In this document: piece after piece, positions 27,012 to 39,794 of the stretch
Position numbering within the stretch: position 1 is the stretch's first letter
Layout of the letters: each line of letters begins with the position of its first letter
From: Acidobacteria bacterium OLB17
GTDB taxonomy: Bacteria > Acidobacteriota > Blastocatellia > Pyrinomonadales > Pyrinomonadaceae
DNA length: 64,000 nucleotides
Reading direction: 5' to 3'
Assembly: GCA_001567505.1 (NCBI GenBank)
Contig: LLEU01000040.1
Coordinates: forward strand, 1 to 64,000
Notes under the pieces: model-generated
The model's database searches: none
What the model was told of the DNA's origin: nothing
What the model saw: the letters and a program-made list of their open reading frames with translations, nothing else
Position numbers and translations under genes: made by a program

Positions 27012-28997
27012 TTATTCTATCGCAGGGGCATCTTCCCTGCGTTCGCTTGATCTATTGTCCTTAAGTTCGTTGTAACGTTCCAGGTAGCTCAAAACCGTCG
27101 CGACGAACGAAGAATGCGACCATGTGAGCGGCGAGACGGAGAGCGGGTCACCGTTTCGCGGGTCGATCTGTTCGGCGAGCACGCCGGACGGAAAAGCATT
27201 CTTCGTTACCCATTCGAGCAGCGAATGAGCGGGTTCGAGCCCACTGATGTCTTTTGCGATCGCGAGGTAATACTCAGCGAGCCAAAGTGTGCATATGATC
27301 CAGGAATTTCCCGCAAATTCATCGCTTTGGCGCATATAGCCGTCATTCTGAAAGCGTGCGACGCCGCCGATCGGCCCCGGATTCGTGAGCTGGTTGCGGA
27401 CAGCTTCCATCGTTGTTGTTACGAGCGGGTCGTCCGGGGCAAAGCATCCGAAATAGAAGACGCCGTAGAGCGAAGCGTCGATCGTCGGGTCGATATAGAG
27501 GTCGTCGTCGTTGTCTCCGACCAGCCGGCCGCGAATAAAGCGTTTTAGGTCGTGGTCATACAGGTGATCGCGCATTCCGCTTACTACGTCATCGGCGGCC
27601 TTTCGATATTTTTCCGCGCGAAGCGGGTCTTCGAACATCTCGGCAAAATTTGCAGCACCGCGAAGGCCTGCTACCACGGTCGCACACGTAAATGTATGCA
27701 CGCCGCGTCTGTCTTCCCAAAGGTTCCAGCTCGGAAGCGGCAGCCCGGTCTCTTTATTTCGGAAGCTCTCGATGAAGTCTGCCGAACGAAGGATCAGGCC
27801 TTCGTAGAGGCCGGCGACAAGTTCCTTGTTGCTTGTTATCTCGAAAAACTCCCAGAGCGCCCAGAGGACGAGTGCCGTTTCGTCCTCCTGAATGGGAATG
27901 AGCGGACGATGATCCCGCGTATCCCAATATGCATGCCAGCCGGAACCGACCGTGCCGTCCGGATTGTATTTCTGGAGGAAATAGCCATCGGGATGAATGA
28001 TGCGGCCACAAAATTTGAAAAAGTTCGCCGCGATCGAATGAAATCCGGCACGTGCGAGCGTGTCGGCGACGAAGGCTCCGTCGCGCGGCCAAACGTAACT
28101 GTAATGGTCGGTCGCGCGTTCGGTGACGTCGTGGTCGTTCGCGGCGAGGATCGCGCCGTCGGCGTCGATCTGCGTGCGGATAATGTGAAGGCTGCGGTCG
28201 TATAGCGAGACGATCTCGTCCGAAACGGCCGAGAAATCCATCTTCGTCCGATGTTCGTATTGATCGGGCGGATGGGTGAACCTCGTCGCGGGACGTTCCT
28301 CGATGACGACGCCGTTCAGCTTTGCGACCTCGTTGTGCGTTGTACCGGCAGCGATCCAGTAGTAGAATTCGCAGGAACTGTTCGCTTCGATCCGGCAATG
28401 TATGCCGATCGTAGAATCGACCGAACCCTCGAAGATCGCGCTTCCGCTTAGCACGCCGTCCTCTGCGTCGCGCCAAGTGCCCTGCATATTCTGGAACGCT
28501 TTTCGGCCGGTCGCGAACTGGTCGAAATGCGGTTCGGAATTGATCAGGAAATAGCGATGCTTCTGATAGTGGATGAGGCCGCCGCTCTTCGGGTCATAGA
28601 ATGCCGTGTCGCCGACCTTGTTCTCGTAGATCCGGAAATCGTGATGAAAGAAGATGCGGGCCTCGCGTGCTCGTCCGCCGGTGTCGCGGATGAGAACATT
28701 CTTGAGATAGATGTTCCCGTCGCTGCAGACCATATCGTGGCATTCGAACTCGATACCGAGTCGCTCGTTCACGAGCTTGACATCGGTCACGGCTGATTCG
28801 GGTAGGTAGCCGATCGTGCGCGTCCAATCGTCCTCGAACACCCAGGAGAAGACGCCGTCAACCCAGATCCCGAAGCGGAACGGAAAGCCCTCGCTGTGGT
28901 TCTCTTCGCCCACGTGCGGAAAGTAAACGTCGCGCAGTTGATACTTGTCGTCAAAATTAACGAGGAATCGTCCGTTGCCGACGGGAATATCACGCAT
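27012..28997 (-). CDS. glycoside hydrolase family 15 (glucoamylase/trehalase-like)
   Basis: A 661-residue inverting glycosidase. It consists of an N-terminal beta-sandwich (residues about 1-230) and an (alpha/alpha)6 barrel with GH15 motifs: YVWPRDGAFVADTLARAGF, PIQEDETALVLWAL (catalytic acid region) and SGVLAEQIDPRNGDPLSVSP (catalytic base Glu). No signal peptide is seen, so it acts in the cytoplasm, probably on glycogen-derived oligosaccharides or trehalose. The frame stays open to 29156 but the family N-terminus is MRDIPVGNGRFL, so I chose 28997. It lies 16 bases after tlpA. Confidence 0.9.
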   Translation of the reverse strand: MRDIPVGNGRFLVNFDDKYQLRDVYFPHVGEENHSEGFPFRFGIWVDGVFSWVFEDDWTRTIGYLPESAVTDVKLVNERLGIEFECHDMVCSDGNIYLKNVLIRDTGGRAREARIFFHHDFRIYENKVGDTAFYDPKSGGLIHYQKHRYFLINSEPHFDQFATGRKAFQNMQGTWRDAEDGVLSGSAIFEGSVDSTIGIHCRIEANSSCEFYYWIAAGTTHNEVAKLNGVVIEERPATRFTHPPDQYEHRTKMDFSAVSDEIVSLYDRSLHIIRTQIDADGAILAANDHDVTERATDHYSYVWPRDGAFVADTLARAGFHSIAANFFKFCGRIIHPDGYFLQKYNPDGTVGSGWHAYWDTRDHRPLIPIQEDETALVLWALWEFFEITSNKELVAGLYEGLILRSADFIESFRNKETGLPLPSWNLWEDRRGVHTFTCATVVAGLRGAANFAEMFEDPLRAEKYRKAADDVVSGMRDHLYDHDLKRFIRGRLVGDNDDDLYIDPTIDASLYGVFYFGCFAPDDPLVTTTMEAVRNQLTNPGPIGGVARFQNDGYMRQSDEFAGNSWIICTLWLAEYYLAIAKDISGLEPAHSLLEWVTKNAFPSGVLAEQIDPRNGDPLSVSPLTWSHSSFVATVLSYLERYNELKDNRSSERREDAPAIE

Positions 28998-29013
28998 AGA
29001 AATGGAGGGCCGT

Positions 29014-29586
29014 TCAGCTTCCGTTGACAGCGGTCTCGACGGCGGCGTCAAGATCGAGTTTTGCGCGCTCGCTAAAGCCGACGACCTTTTTGACGATCTG
29101 GCCGTTGCGGTCGATGATGAGCGTTTGCGGGATCGCGTCGATGGAGGCGAAAACAAAGCTGGTCAGGGCCTTTTCGGGATAACCGATCGGGTAATCAAGC
29201 TTAGTTTGCGAAACGAAAGTCGGTATCTGGGCCTTGTCCTCGGCGTCACCGACATGAAGGCCGTAGATGGCAAGTTTGTCGCTGCCGTAACGTGCAAGGA
29301 GAGAATTCAGGTGCGGGATCTCTTCGCGGCAGGGAGGGCAGTTCGTCGCCCAAAAATCGAGGATCACGGCCTTGCCTTTGAGGTCACCAAGTTTTTGCTC
29401 GTCGCCGGCGTCGTTCTTCCAGGTCATCTCGCCGATCGGTTTTGACGGTGTTTCGACGATATTCGTGGTCGAACGATCGTTGATCGAGACCGGACGGTTC
29501 GAGATCGACACCGGAGCGGATCCCGTATGACACGCGGTGACGCCCACGAGTGCCAAAAAGAGAAATAGTGCCGCTAACCTGCTCAT
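29014..29586 (-). CDS. TlpA-like thioredoxin lipoprotein
   Basis: Periplasm-facing disulfide oxidoreductase of the TlpA/ResA class, 190 residues. The N-terminus has a lipobox (ALVGVTAC, Cys19), so it is membrane anchored. The thioredoxin motif is DFWATNCPPCREEIPHL, with redox Cys83 and Cys86, and the cis-Pro loop is IDAIPQTLIID. The open frame extends upstream to 29658, but the ATG at 29586 gives the signal peptide and is preferred. It could serve cytochrome c maturation, as there is much heme protein in this genome; that is inference. The start is divergent from the NifU-like gene. Confidence 0.88.
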   Translation of the reverse strand: MSRLAALFLFLALVGVTACHTGSAPVSISNRPVSINDRSTTNIVETPSKPIGEMTWKNDAGDEQKLGDLKGKAVILDFWATNCPPCREEIPHLNSLLARYGSDKLAIYGLHVGDAEDKAQIPTFVSQTKLDYPIGYPEKALTSFVFASIDAIPQTLIIDRNGQIVKKVVGFSERAKLDLDAAVETAVNGS

Positions 29587-29650
29587 AACTATAATGTTAG
29601 TGTTAAATGCGGCGGTTGTAAAAAGAAGACGCCGCAGGAACGCAAAGCTT

Positions 29651-30232
29651 GTGAGCATTTATCCAGAAAAGATCGCACGAAAGATATTCGACGACAGCAG
29701 GCCTGGCCCGCCCGGCGACGCCATTTGCGGGCGCTCGGCAAGCTTTTCGTGCGGTTGCTTTTCAGAGGCTGCGATCGCGGTCAACGAGGAGTGCCAAACT
29801 ATTGAAACGCTTAGATTTGCGACGAATGGCTGTGGTTTTATGGCGGCCTCCGGCCGCGTCTTGGAAGGCGAGCTTGCGGGCAAGGTTCTCGCCGAACTCT
29901 ACGGCCTTTCGGACGCGGCGCTTGCCGCAAAAATCGAGGACGAACTTGGTGAATTCCCGCCTGAACGGAAGCAGTGCGCGTCCGTCGCGATCGAGGCTTT
30001 GAAGGCGGCATTCACGAATTACAGGAATGCACGCGCTTGCGAATTCGTCGGCGATTCGCCTTTGATCTGCTCGTGTTTCGGCGTTTCTGAAGACGATCTT
30101 CTCGCCGCGATACGCGAAACAGGAGCGAGCGAGCCAAAAGGCCTCGGGCGCGTGACGCGGGCAGGAAGCGGCTGCGGCGCCTGCCGGATGCTTATCGAGG
30201 AGCTGATCGAACACGTTAAAGGTCAGGCTTGA
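29651..30232 (+). CDS. NifU-like iron-sulfur cluster scaffold with BFD-like domain
   Basis: A 193-residue protein with an IscU-type N-domain (candidate ligands in GDAICGRSASFSCGC, FATNGCGFMAASG and RKQCASVAIEALK) followed by a [2Fe-2S] BFD-like domain with LICSCFGVSEDDLLAAI and GSGCGACRMLIEELIE. Classic NifU has a third, Nfu-type C-terminal domain, which is absent here. The GTG at 29651 gives a start close to the family (VSIYPEKIARKIFDD); AGGAA is about ten bases upstream. The gene is divergent from tlpA. Confidence 0.83.
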   Translation: MSIYPEKIARKIFDDSRPGPPGDAICGRSASFSCGCFSEAAIAVNEECQTIETLRFATNGCGFMAASGRVLEGELAGKVLAELYGLSDAALAAKIEDELGEFPPERKQCASVAIEALKAAFTNYRNARACEFVGDSPLICSCFGVSEDDLLAAIRETGASEPKGLGRVTRAGSGCGACRMLIEELIEHVKGQA

Positions 30233-30361
30233 TGCGATCCGCTGTGCTATAATCTCGAAAAATGTGCATTTCGTGCGGTTTGTGCGGTTTGTGCGTGAGA
30301 TGACTGGTTGAACTTGTTAAATTCTTTTCGAGGCCGTCAAGGGCGGCGCTCGACACTTTGA

Positions 30362-33625
<3,264 letters not shown>

Positions 33626-33683
33626 TAAATTCGTTATAATCTAGTTCGAGCCTTACTTTGCGGCATTGCCCGCCCCCGACAAA

Positions 33684-35227
33684 ATGGGTCCAAAACGTTC
33701 TCCGATAAAACCGCCGATCGCGCTCATCATCCTTGATGGCTGGGGCCGTTCTGCGGACGCGAAAGGGAACGCGATCCTACAGGCGCATACGCCGTATTTT
33801 GACGCGCTGACGGCGAAATTCGCGTCGGCCGACATCATTTCGTGCGGGCGTGCGATCGGGCAGGAAAAGGGCTCGGCAGGGAATCCGGAAGCGGGCCACC
33901 TTGCCCTCGGGACAGGCCGACCGGCGCAGGCTGAGGTCTCTATTCTTGAGAAGGCCTTGCGATCGGGGAAGTTCCAGAAGAACAAGATCCTTAAGGCGGC
34001 ATTTGAAAGGGCCGCGGCGAACCGGTCGTCGGTGCATTTGATCGGTCTTTTGAGCGACGGCGGCGTTCATTCTTCGACGAACACGCTCTTCGGACTGCTT
34101 CGGATGGCAAAGGCCGCGGGGCTTTCGGACGTGAATATTCACGCGATCCTCGACGGCGTCGATGTCCCGACGCGAACGGCCGACGTCTATATCGAGGCGC
34201 TTGAGATCAAGATGGCCGAGATCGGTGCAGGCCGTGTCGCGACGCTCTGCGGGCGATATTTTGGGATGGACAGCCGCGAGAATTGGGAGCGGACAGCGCG
34301 AGTCTTTACAATGCTCGTCCACGCCGAAGGCGAACGCTCGCAGGACGCAGTAACGTCGATCAGGAACGCGTTCCTTCGCGGCATTGCGGATGAATTCATC
34401 GCTCCGGTCGTTATCGAGAATGAGGCTCACGAACCCCTCGCAACGGTAAAGGACGGCGACCTCGTCATCTATTTCAATCATCGGCCGGAGACGATCCGGC
34501 AGCTCGTACGTTCACTTTCCGTGCCGGATTCAACGGGGGCGAAAAAGCCCTTGATCGAGACGATATGCATGACGGAATACGATGCGAGTTTCGAGCTGCC
34601 GATCGCTTTCCCGACGGAAGAAAGTGCGGGCACGCTTTCGGACGCGCTGACGGCGGCGGGCGTCGTCAATTTGAAGTTGACGCAGACGGAGCGGTATCCG
34701 CACCTCTCGTATTTCTTTAATGGAGCACGCGAATCGCAGAGCGCAAGCGAACAGAATATCCTTATCCCGACGCCGAAGAATGAGACGCTCGACCTGGCGC
34801 CGGAATCGCAGAGTTTCAAGATCGCGGATCGTGCGATCGGGAATATCGGATCGCGTGGATCGGGTGTCTTTGTCGTGAACTTTCCGGCCGCGACGCTTGT
34901 CGCCGAAACGGGGAATTTTGAGCGGACGGTCGAGTCCGTGCAGTTCGTCGATACGTGTCTTGGCGGCGTTTGCGATGCGGTCATCAACGCGGGCGGTATT
35001 GCCGTCGTCACCGCCTCGCACGCAAGATGCGAGCAGATGCTTGCCGATGAGGATTCAGATATGCCGCCGCGAAATTCATCCAACCGCGTGCCGTTCATCA
35101 TCGCCGGAAAGGGAACGGAAGCCTGCGGCTGCGTATGGATGGTTCGCTTGTGGATGTCGCCCCGACTCTGCTCAGCCTGCTCTCGATCGAAAGGCCGCCC
35201 GAAATGACGGGTTCACCATTGTTCTGA
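33684..35227 (+). CDS. divergent GpmI-like (iPGM) homologue lacking catalytic residues, one apparent frameshift
   Basis: Homologue of cofactor-independent phosphoglycerate mutase along its whole length (514 residues after repair): ALIILDGWGR, LLSDGGVHSSTNTLFGLL, VATLCGRYFGMD, ICMTEYDASF, TQTERYPHLSYFFNGARE and DVAPTLLSLLSIERPPEMTG. Yet key iPGM residues differ. The nucleophile segment GNSEVGH reads GNPEAGH (Pro68); the Asp/His pair of NPDMVGH is T404 and E408; TADHGN reads TASHAR (S445); the last metal His reads Asn464. Asp18 and His446 remain. Function as a mutase is therefore doubtful. The frame shifts at codon 480 (about 35121), where one missing C makes the ORF end at 35207. ATG 33684 is preferred over TTG 33666. 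It lies downstream of eno. Confidence 0.85.
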
Positions 35228-35298
35228 ATCGATCCCATTTAGCCCGCAAAATGACAACCGCGGCCAAGGCGTGGTAAGGTCTTTTTTTTGCAAAAGTT

Positions 35299-35925
35299 AT
35301 GGTCGAAGAATTTGCGTTCGATAATTCAGAGGAACGCCGAAGAGCACGTGCGAACGGCACGGGCTGGATAGAGGTGATCGTTGGGTCGATGTTCTCGGGG
35401 AAATCCGAAGAGCTGATCCGCAGGCTGAACCGCGCTCGGATCGCACGTCAGAAAGTGGTCGTTTTCAAGCCGCAGATCGACGCGCGTTACTCGAAGAAGG
35501 AGATCGCCTCGCATTCGGGCCAAAAGCACGATTCCATTCCCGTTTCGACGACGGCCGAGATGCTATCGCACATCTCGGCGGACACGCAGGTCGTCGGGAT
35601 CGACGAAGGCCAGTTCTTCGATATGGAGATAATTGACGCGGTCAATCGGCTTGCGAGCGAGGGCAAACGCGTGATCATCGCGGGCCTCGACCAGGACTTT
35701 ATGGGCAAGCCGTTCGAGCCGATGCCGCAACTGCTCTCGATCGCCGAATTCATCACAAAGACACACGCGATCTGCGTAAAATGCGGTTCGACGGCGAATT
35801 ATTCCCAGCGGACGGTCGATTCGGAAGCACGTGTCGAGGTCGGCGCCGCCGACAAGTACGAAGCGCGCTGCCGTAAGTGCTTCATCCCGCACTCGGACGC
35901 GCCGACCCTGCACGAGGGCGAATGA
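35299..35925 (+). CDS. tdk: thymidine kinase
   Basis: Phosphorylates thymidine in the salvage pathway; type II (TK1-like) enzyme of 208 residues. P-loop is GSMFSGKSEELIRR (residues 29-42), VVGIDEGQFFDM is the Walker B-like region with catalytic Glu, and the lasso loop has FITKTHAICVKCGSTANYSQ. Zinc-binding cysteines are CVKCG and CRKCF. The first 20 residues are an unusual basic/acidic extension. Start ATG 35299. Confidence 0.93.
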   Translation: MVEEFAFDNSEERRRARANGTGWIEVIVGSMFSGKSEELIRRLNRARIARQKVVVFKPQIDARYSKKEIASHSGQKHDSIPVSTTAEMLSHISADTQVVGIDEGQFFDMEIIDAVNRLASEGKRVIIAGLDQDFMGKPFEPMPQLLSIAEFITKTHAICVKCGSTANYSQRTVDSEARVEVGAADKYEARCRKCFIPHSDAPTLHEGE

Positions 35926-35977
35926 GCGAATTGTCAGAAACGTATCAAGGAGGTTTGCTGTTCGACAGCGATGGAGG

Positions 35978-36724
35978 ATGAACAAACGAGTTAGGGTTCA
36001 GATTTTTGCGATCACAATAATGTTTCTCACGGCCGCGGCGGTTCCATCCATTGGCCAGAGTTTGACATTCAAGTGGGAGACCGAATTGTGCGAGATGACC
36101 GGTACCTACAACTCAAAGAAGGTGTCCAAGCGCCGACTAACCGACACTGTCAAATTGATGCGTCAATACTCGACTCTCGGGCTCGATACAAGGGCAACTG
36201 TCTTCAAACCTGAGGACTTGCCAAGCCTTGACCTTGCCGAATTGGACGCGGAATACAAAAGAAAGAGTTCCGAGGTCGCGTCGCTTCAGGTCATCGCGTC
36301 GCCGTATTGGCAAAGGCAGCAGCAGGCGAAACTCACCGAATTGAAGCAGTCTTACGAACTGTCTCGTGCTACGATGCGCGCCTACACCGATCCTCGGGCG
36401 CTGTTGGAATATCCCGGCGTCGATCAATGCAAGACGAAATACGCAAGGCCGCTGGTCACCGGTGGTGACGCTCTGCTTAATGCGTGGCGGATCGTTAATG
36501 AAGATTCGCGAAAGAAGAATGCAGATCCGACGCGGCTCCGAAAGGAATTTGAGTGGCAGTTGGCATCTTCGGATCGTATGAAATACGCACTCGTCGAGGT
36601 GATGGCCTTTGGCTGGTGGAACTGCGCGAACGAATCGATCGACTATGTACAGTACGACGGTTCGCAGGAACGAGAATTCGAGAAACAATTCAAGCACATT
36701 CGGCGCGATTGTGACGAGCCGTGA
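35978..36724 (+). CDS. secreted hypothetical protein
   Basis: A 248-residue exported protein of unknown function. Signal peptide (MNKRVRVQIFAITIMFLTA, cleaved near SIGQS) is clear. The mature part begins LTFKWETELCEMTGTYNSKK, is mostly helical, and contains one pair of widely spaced cysteines near GVDQCKTKYA and GWWNCANESID, and another near its end (RRDCDEP). The ATG at 35978 is chosen because it makes the signal peptide; GGAGG lies directly before it, an unusually short spacing. The frame is open upstream into tdk, but that part is a shadow. Confidence 0.72.
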   Translation: MNKRVRVQIFAITIMFLTAAAVPSIGQSLTFKWETELCEMTGTYNSKKVSKRRLTDTVKLMRQYSTLGLDTRATVFKPEDLPSLDLAELDAEYKRKSSEVASLQVIASPYWQRQQQAKLTELKQSYELSRATMRAYTDPRALLEYPGVDQCKTKYARPLVTGGDALLNAWRIVNEDSRKKNADPTRLRKEFEWQLASSDRMKYALVEVMAFGWWNCANESIDYVQYDGSQEREFEKQFKHIRRDCDEP

Positions 36725-36790
36725 TCGCGGCGGCTCACTTAGCAGCGAGGCCGCCTCTATCACGGACCGAAATGCGACGCGCACGATCGA

Positions 36791-37438
36791 TCATTTGACC
36801 GACGTCATCGAATAGAGGATCGCCGAAAAATCGTCGGTGTGTTTATCAAAATTCGAACCCTTGGTCGAGGTCATAACGTTCAGCTGCTGCTTTTGGCCAA
36901 GGTAGGTTCGGTAACCGATCCATTGATGCCGCCGCGGGCCGCTTTTGTCCTCGGGCATTGCCTCAACGAATTCGACGCCGGGAATGCCGTCGATCTCGAC
37001 CATCTTCACGGACTCGTATTTGCCGTTCTTTAGCTGATCGAGCGCCTGCGTGTGGTAGGCCTTCAGGCTTACGTCCATCGGAAAGCTGTCTGACATTTCG
37101 GAAATGTTCACAAGAAGGAATGCGTTGTCGGCCGAGCTGTAGTTGAAGGAATCTTTGCTCACATCCATCTTCTTCCAACCGGCGGGCAGCTTCCACGCGA
37201 GGCCTTGCTGCTCCCACTTTGTCTCAGTGCCGCCGTCGATGATAGCCTTCTGAGCATCGGTCGGCACTGCCTTTTCTGTCGTGACGCCGGGTTCGTCCGT
37301 TCCCGGGGCATTGCTCCGAGAGTTTGACGTAGAACTTGAATTGGCGGGTGAATCGCCGGCAACTTTCTTGAACCTCTCCTGCAGTCCGCAGAACGAGAAC
37401 GCAAAGGCCATAATGGCAAGCGTTACGACCGATCTCAT
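36791..37438 (-). CDS. putative lipoprotein
   Basis: A 215-residue secreted protein with a lipobox-like signal (IMAFAFSFCGLQ, Cys17) followed by a Ser/Asn/Thr-rich linker (residues about 30-60). The folded part (WKLPAGWKKMDVSKDSFN, then AFLLVNISEMSDS) resembles PsbP/DUF1795-like domains seen in other secreted proteins. No catalytic motif. ATG at 37438 has a GAAAGGAG sequence nine bases upstream (seen as ctcctttc on the plus strand). Function unknown. Confidence 0.75.
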   Translation of the reverse strand: MRSVVTLAIMAFAFSFCGLQERFKKVAGDSPANSSSTSNSRSNAPGTDEPGVTTEKAVPTDAQKAIIDGGTETKWEQQGLAWKLPAGWKKMDVSKDSFNYSSADNAFLLVNISEMSDSFPMDVSLKAYHTQALDQLKNGKYESVKMVEIDGIPGVEFVEAMPEDKSGPRRHQWIGYRTYLGQKQQLNVMTSTKGSNFDKHTDDFSAILYSMTSVK

Positions 37439-37523
37439 ATAGGTTTTCTCCTTTCGTGGTGTGAAGCTCTAAAGAACAGGTAAATGATGCACCGAACGTA
37501 GCTAAAAGCCAACTACCGCCCGT

Positions 37524-39366
37524 TCATTTTGTAGCGGCAAGCGAACGCTGTTTCTCGAAGTGAGCGGCGATCTCGGCGGCGGCTTTTGGCCCGACGAAGG
37601 GACGCAGTTCTTCGGCGGACGCCTTTGCGATCCGCTCGATCGACCCGAACTCGCGGAGCAACTTCATTTTCCTCTTCTCGCCGATTCCCGGGATCTCGGA
37701 GAGCTCCGAGGTGAAATCGCGTTTTTCGCGACGCTTGCGATGGAATTCGATCGCGGTCTTATGCGTCTCTTCGCGTATCTGTAGGATGAGCCGGAACGCG
37801 AGGGAATTCCGATCGAACGGGATCGGTGTTTCCTCGCGGCCGTGGATGAGAAGGTGCGAGATCTCGTTGTGGCGTTTGGGCGGTTTGACGAGGCCGACGA
37901 GCATTATCTGTTCGAGGTCGAGGGCACGCATCGCGGCCGCGGCGGCCGACAGCTGGCCTTTCCCGCCGTCGATGAAGATAAGCTGCGGCAGCGGTGTTTG
38001 TTCGTCAACCGATCGCCTATATCGACGCAGGACCGCCTCATTCATCGACGCAAAATCATTCGCTCCCTCGACCGTCTTGATGATGAAACGTCGATAGGCG
38101 GCGCGCGCAGGCTTGCCGTTCTCGAAGACGACGATGCCAGCGACGTTCTCGGAACCGGAGATGTTCGAGATATCGAAAGATTCGATGCGTTCGGGGAAGT
38201 GCGGAAGCTCGAGTATCTCCTGAAGTTCTTCGAGAACTTTTTGCAGAGTCAGGCTTGAGGACGCGGAACCGCTGCTCGAACGCGATCTTGGCGTTCGTTG
38301 CGACAAGATCGACGAGGTGCCGTTTTGTTCCGATCTTCGGGTGGAAGATACGTACGCGGCGGCCGCGGCGTTCGGTCAGCGCCTGTTCGAGAAGGGCACG
38401 ATCCTCGAAATCGACCGGCACATGTATTTCGAGCGGGACGTAATCGGTAGAGTAATACTGCGAGAGGACCTCGCCGAGGAATTCGCCGGCGTTGAAGGCC
38501 TCGTCCTCGACGAGATCTTCCCAGAAGAATTCGCGGCGGCCGACGATCTTGCCTTCACGCATAGTGAAAAGCTGGAGCGCAAGCCGCTGCTTTTCGCGAT
38601 AGAAACCGAAGATGTCAATGTCCTTTTCGGCCGTCATCGCCATCTTTTGGGTCTCGCTAAGGGCGAGGACGGTGTCGCGAAGGTCGCGATATTTTGCCGC
38701 GAGCTCATACTTTCCTTCTTCGGAGAACTGCCACATTCGCTTCTCAAGGTCTTTGGCGAGTTCCTTGTTCTTTCCTTCGAGAAGAGCCTTAACGTCGGCT
38801 GCCGCCTCGCGATATTCTTCCTGCGTGCAGAGGCCTTTGACACAAGGACCGAGGCAGCGTTTTAGGTGATATTCGAGACAAGGACGCGGCAATTTGCCGT
38901 CTATCTCGATCTCACAGGTGCGAAGCTGAAAGGCACGATTGACAAGATTCAGCGTCTTGCGGGCAAGGGCCGCGGGAAGGAACGGGCCGAAATAGAACGA
39001 GCCATCGCGGACTATCTTCCGCGTGACAACGACCTTCGGAAAAGGCTCGTTCGTGAGCTTCAGGTGCGGATAGGATTTGTCGTCCTTCAAGAGGACATTG
39101 AATCGCGGCTTGAATTTTTTTATGAGGTTCGACTCGAGGACGAGCGCCTCGACCTCGTTATCCACAACGATGAACTCAAAGTCTGAAATGAGCTTAACAA
39201 GCTGCCGTGTTTTCGGATCGTGATTGCGGCTGGATTGAAAATAAGAACGAACGCGATTGCGGAGATTCTTCGCCTTGCCGACGTAGATGATCTTTCCGGC
39301 CGCGTTCTTATGCAGGTAAATGCCGGCCGAGGTCGGAAGGGTCTTCAGCTTTTCGGACAGCGTCAT
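37524..39366 (-). CDS. uvrC: excinuclease ABC subunit C (one apparent frameshift)
   Basis: Dual-incision nuclease of nucleotide excision repair. GIY-YIG domain (residues about 10-90; SAGIYLHKNAAGKIIYVGKA), UVR/BFU-like motif (RMWQFSEEGKYELAAKYRDL), the RNase H-like endonuclease (IESFDISNISGSENVAGIVV, LIFIDGGKGQLSAA) and the C-terminal HhH region (LSEIPGIGEKRKMKLLREFG). The frame breaks at a run of five T on the plus strand (38238-38242): removing one base gives KPDSAK-VLEELQEILELP and a full 613-residue protein. The ATG at 39366 gives the family N-terminus (MTLSEKLK); the longer frame to 39414 is not used. Confidence 0.93.
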
Positions 39367-39517
39367 ACAACTAAATTCTAACGCGTAGAAAGCCGCTTGA
39401 GAAAAAGGCCGCATTATCCCCTAACGCAGGGAAAAATGCAGTTGACATTTTGCCCAACTTTCTCAAAATTGACCTTGTAGTACCACAGAACCCTTTTACC
39501 CGTGGAGGAAAACCAAA

Positions 39518-39787
39518 ATGTCAAAGTCGGTCGAACAATCGAAAGCCATCATCCAGTCAATGATCACACTCGCCTCTGCCGCTCTTGGCCTCGTTTGTGC
39601 TCTGGCTTGGAACGACGCCATCAAGTCAGCTATGAAAGCCTTGCTTGGCGAGGATGAGGGCCTCGTCGCCGTTTTCACCTATGCGATCCTTGCAACGATA
39701 ATCGCGGTCGTCGTGCTCCTGGTCCTCGCAAAAGCGTCGGCAAAGGTCGGCGGGGAGGCGGCGATCAGCCGCGAGGCCGAAGGCTGA
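39518..39787 (+). CDS. DUF5654-like small membrane protein
   Basis: An 89-residue protein with two transmembrane helices: IQSMITLASAALGLVCALAW and VFTYAILATIIAVVVLLVLA, with WNDAIKSAMKALLGEDE between. This pattern fits the DUF5654 family, whose function is unknown. A GGAGG ribosome site (at about 39503) precedes the ATG. The tsaC/sua5 gene starts eight bases later, so the two are likely co-transcribed. Confidence 0.82.
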   Translation: MSKSVEQSKAIIQSMITLASAALGLVCALAWNDAIKSAMKALLGEDEGLVAVFTYAILATIIAVVVLLVLAKASAKVGGEAAISREAEG

Positions 39788-39794
39788 GATCAAC

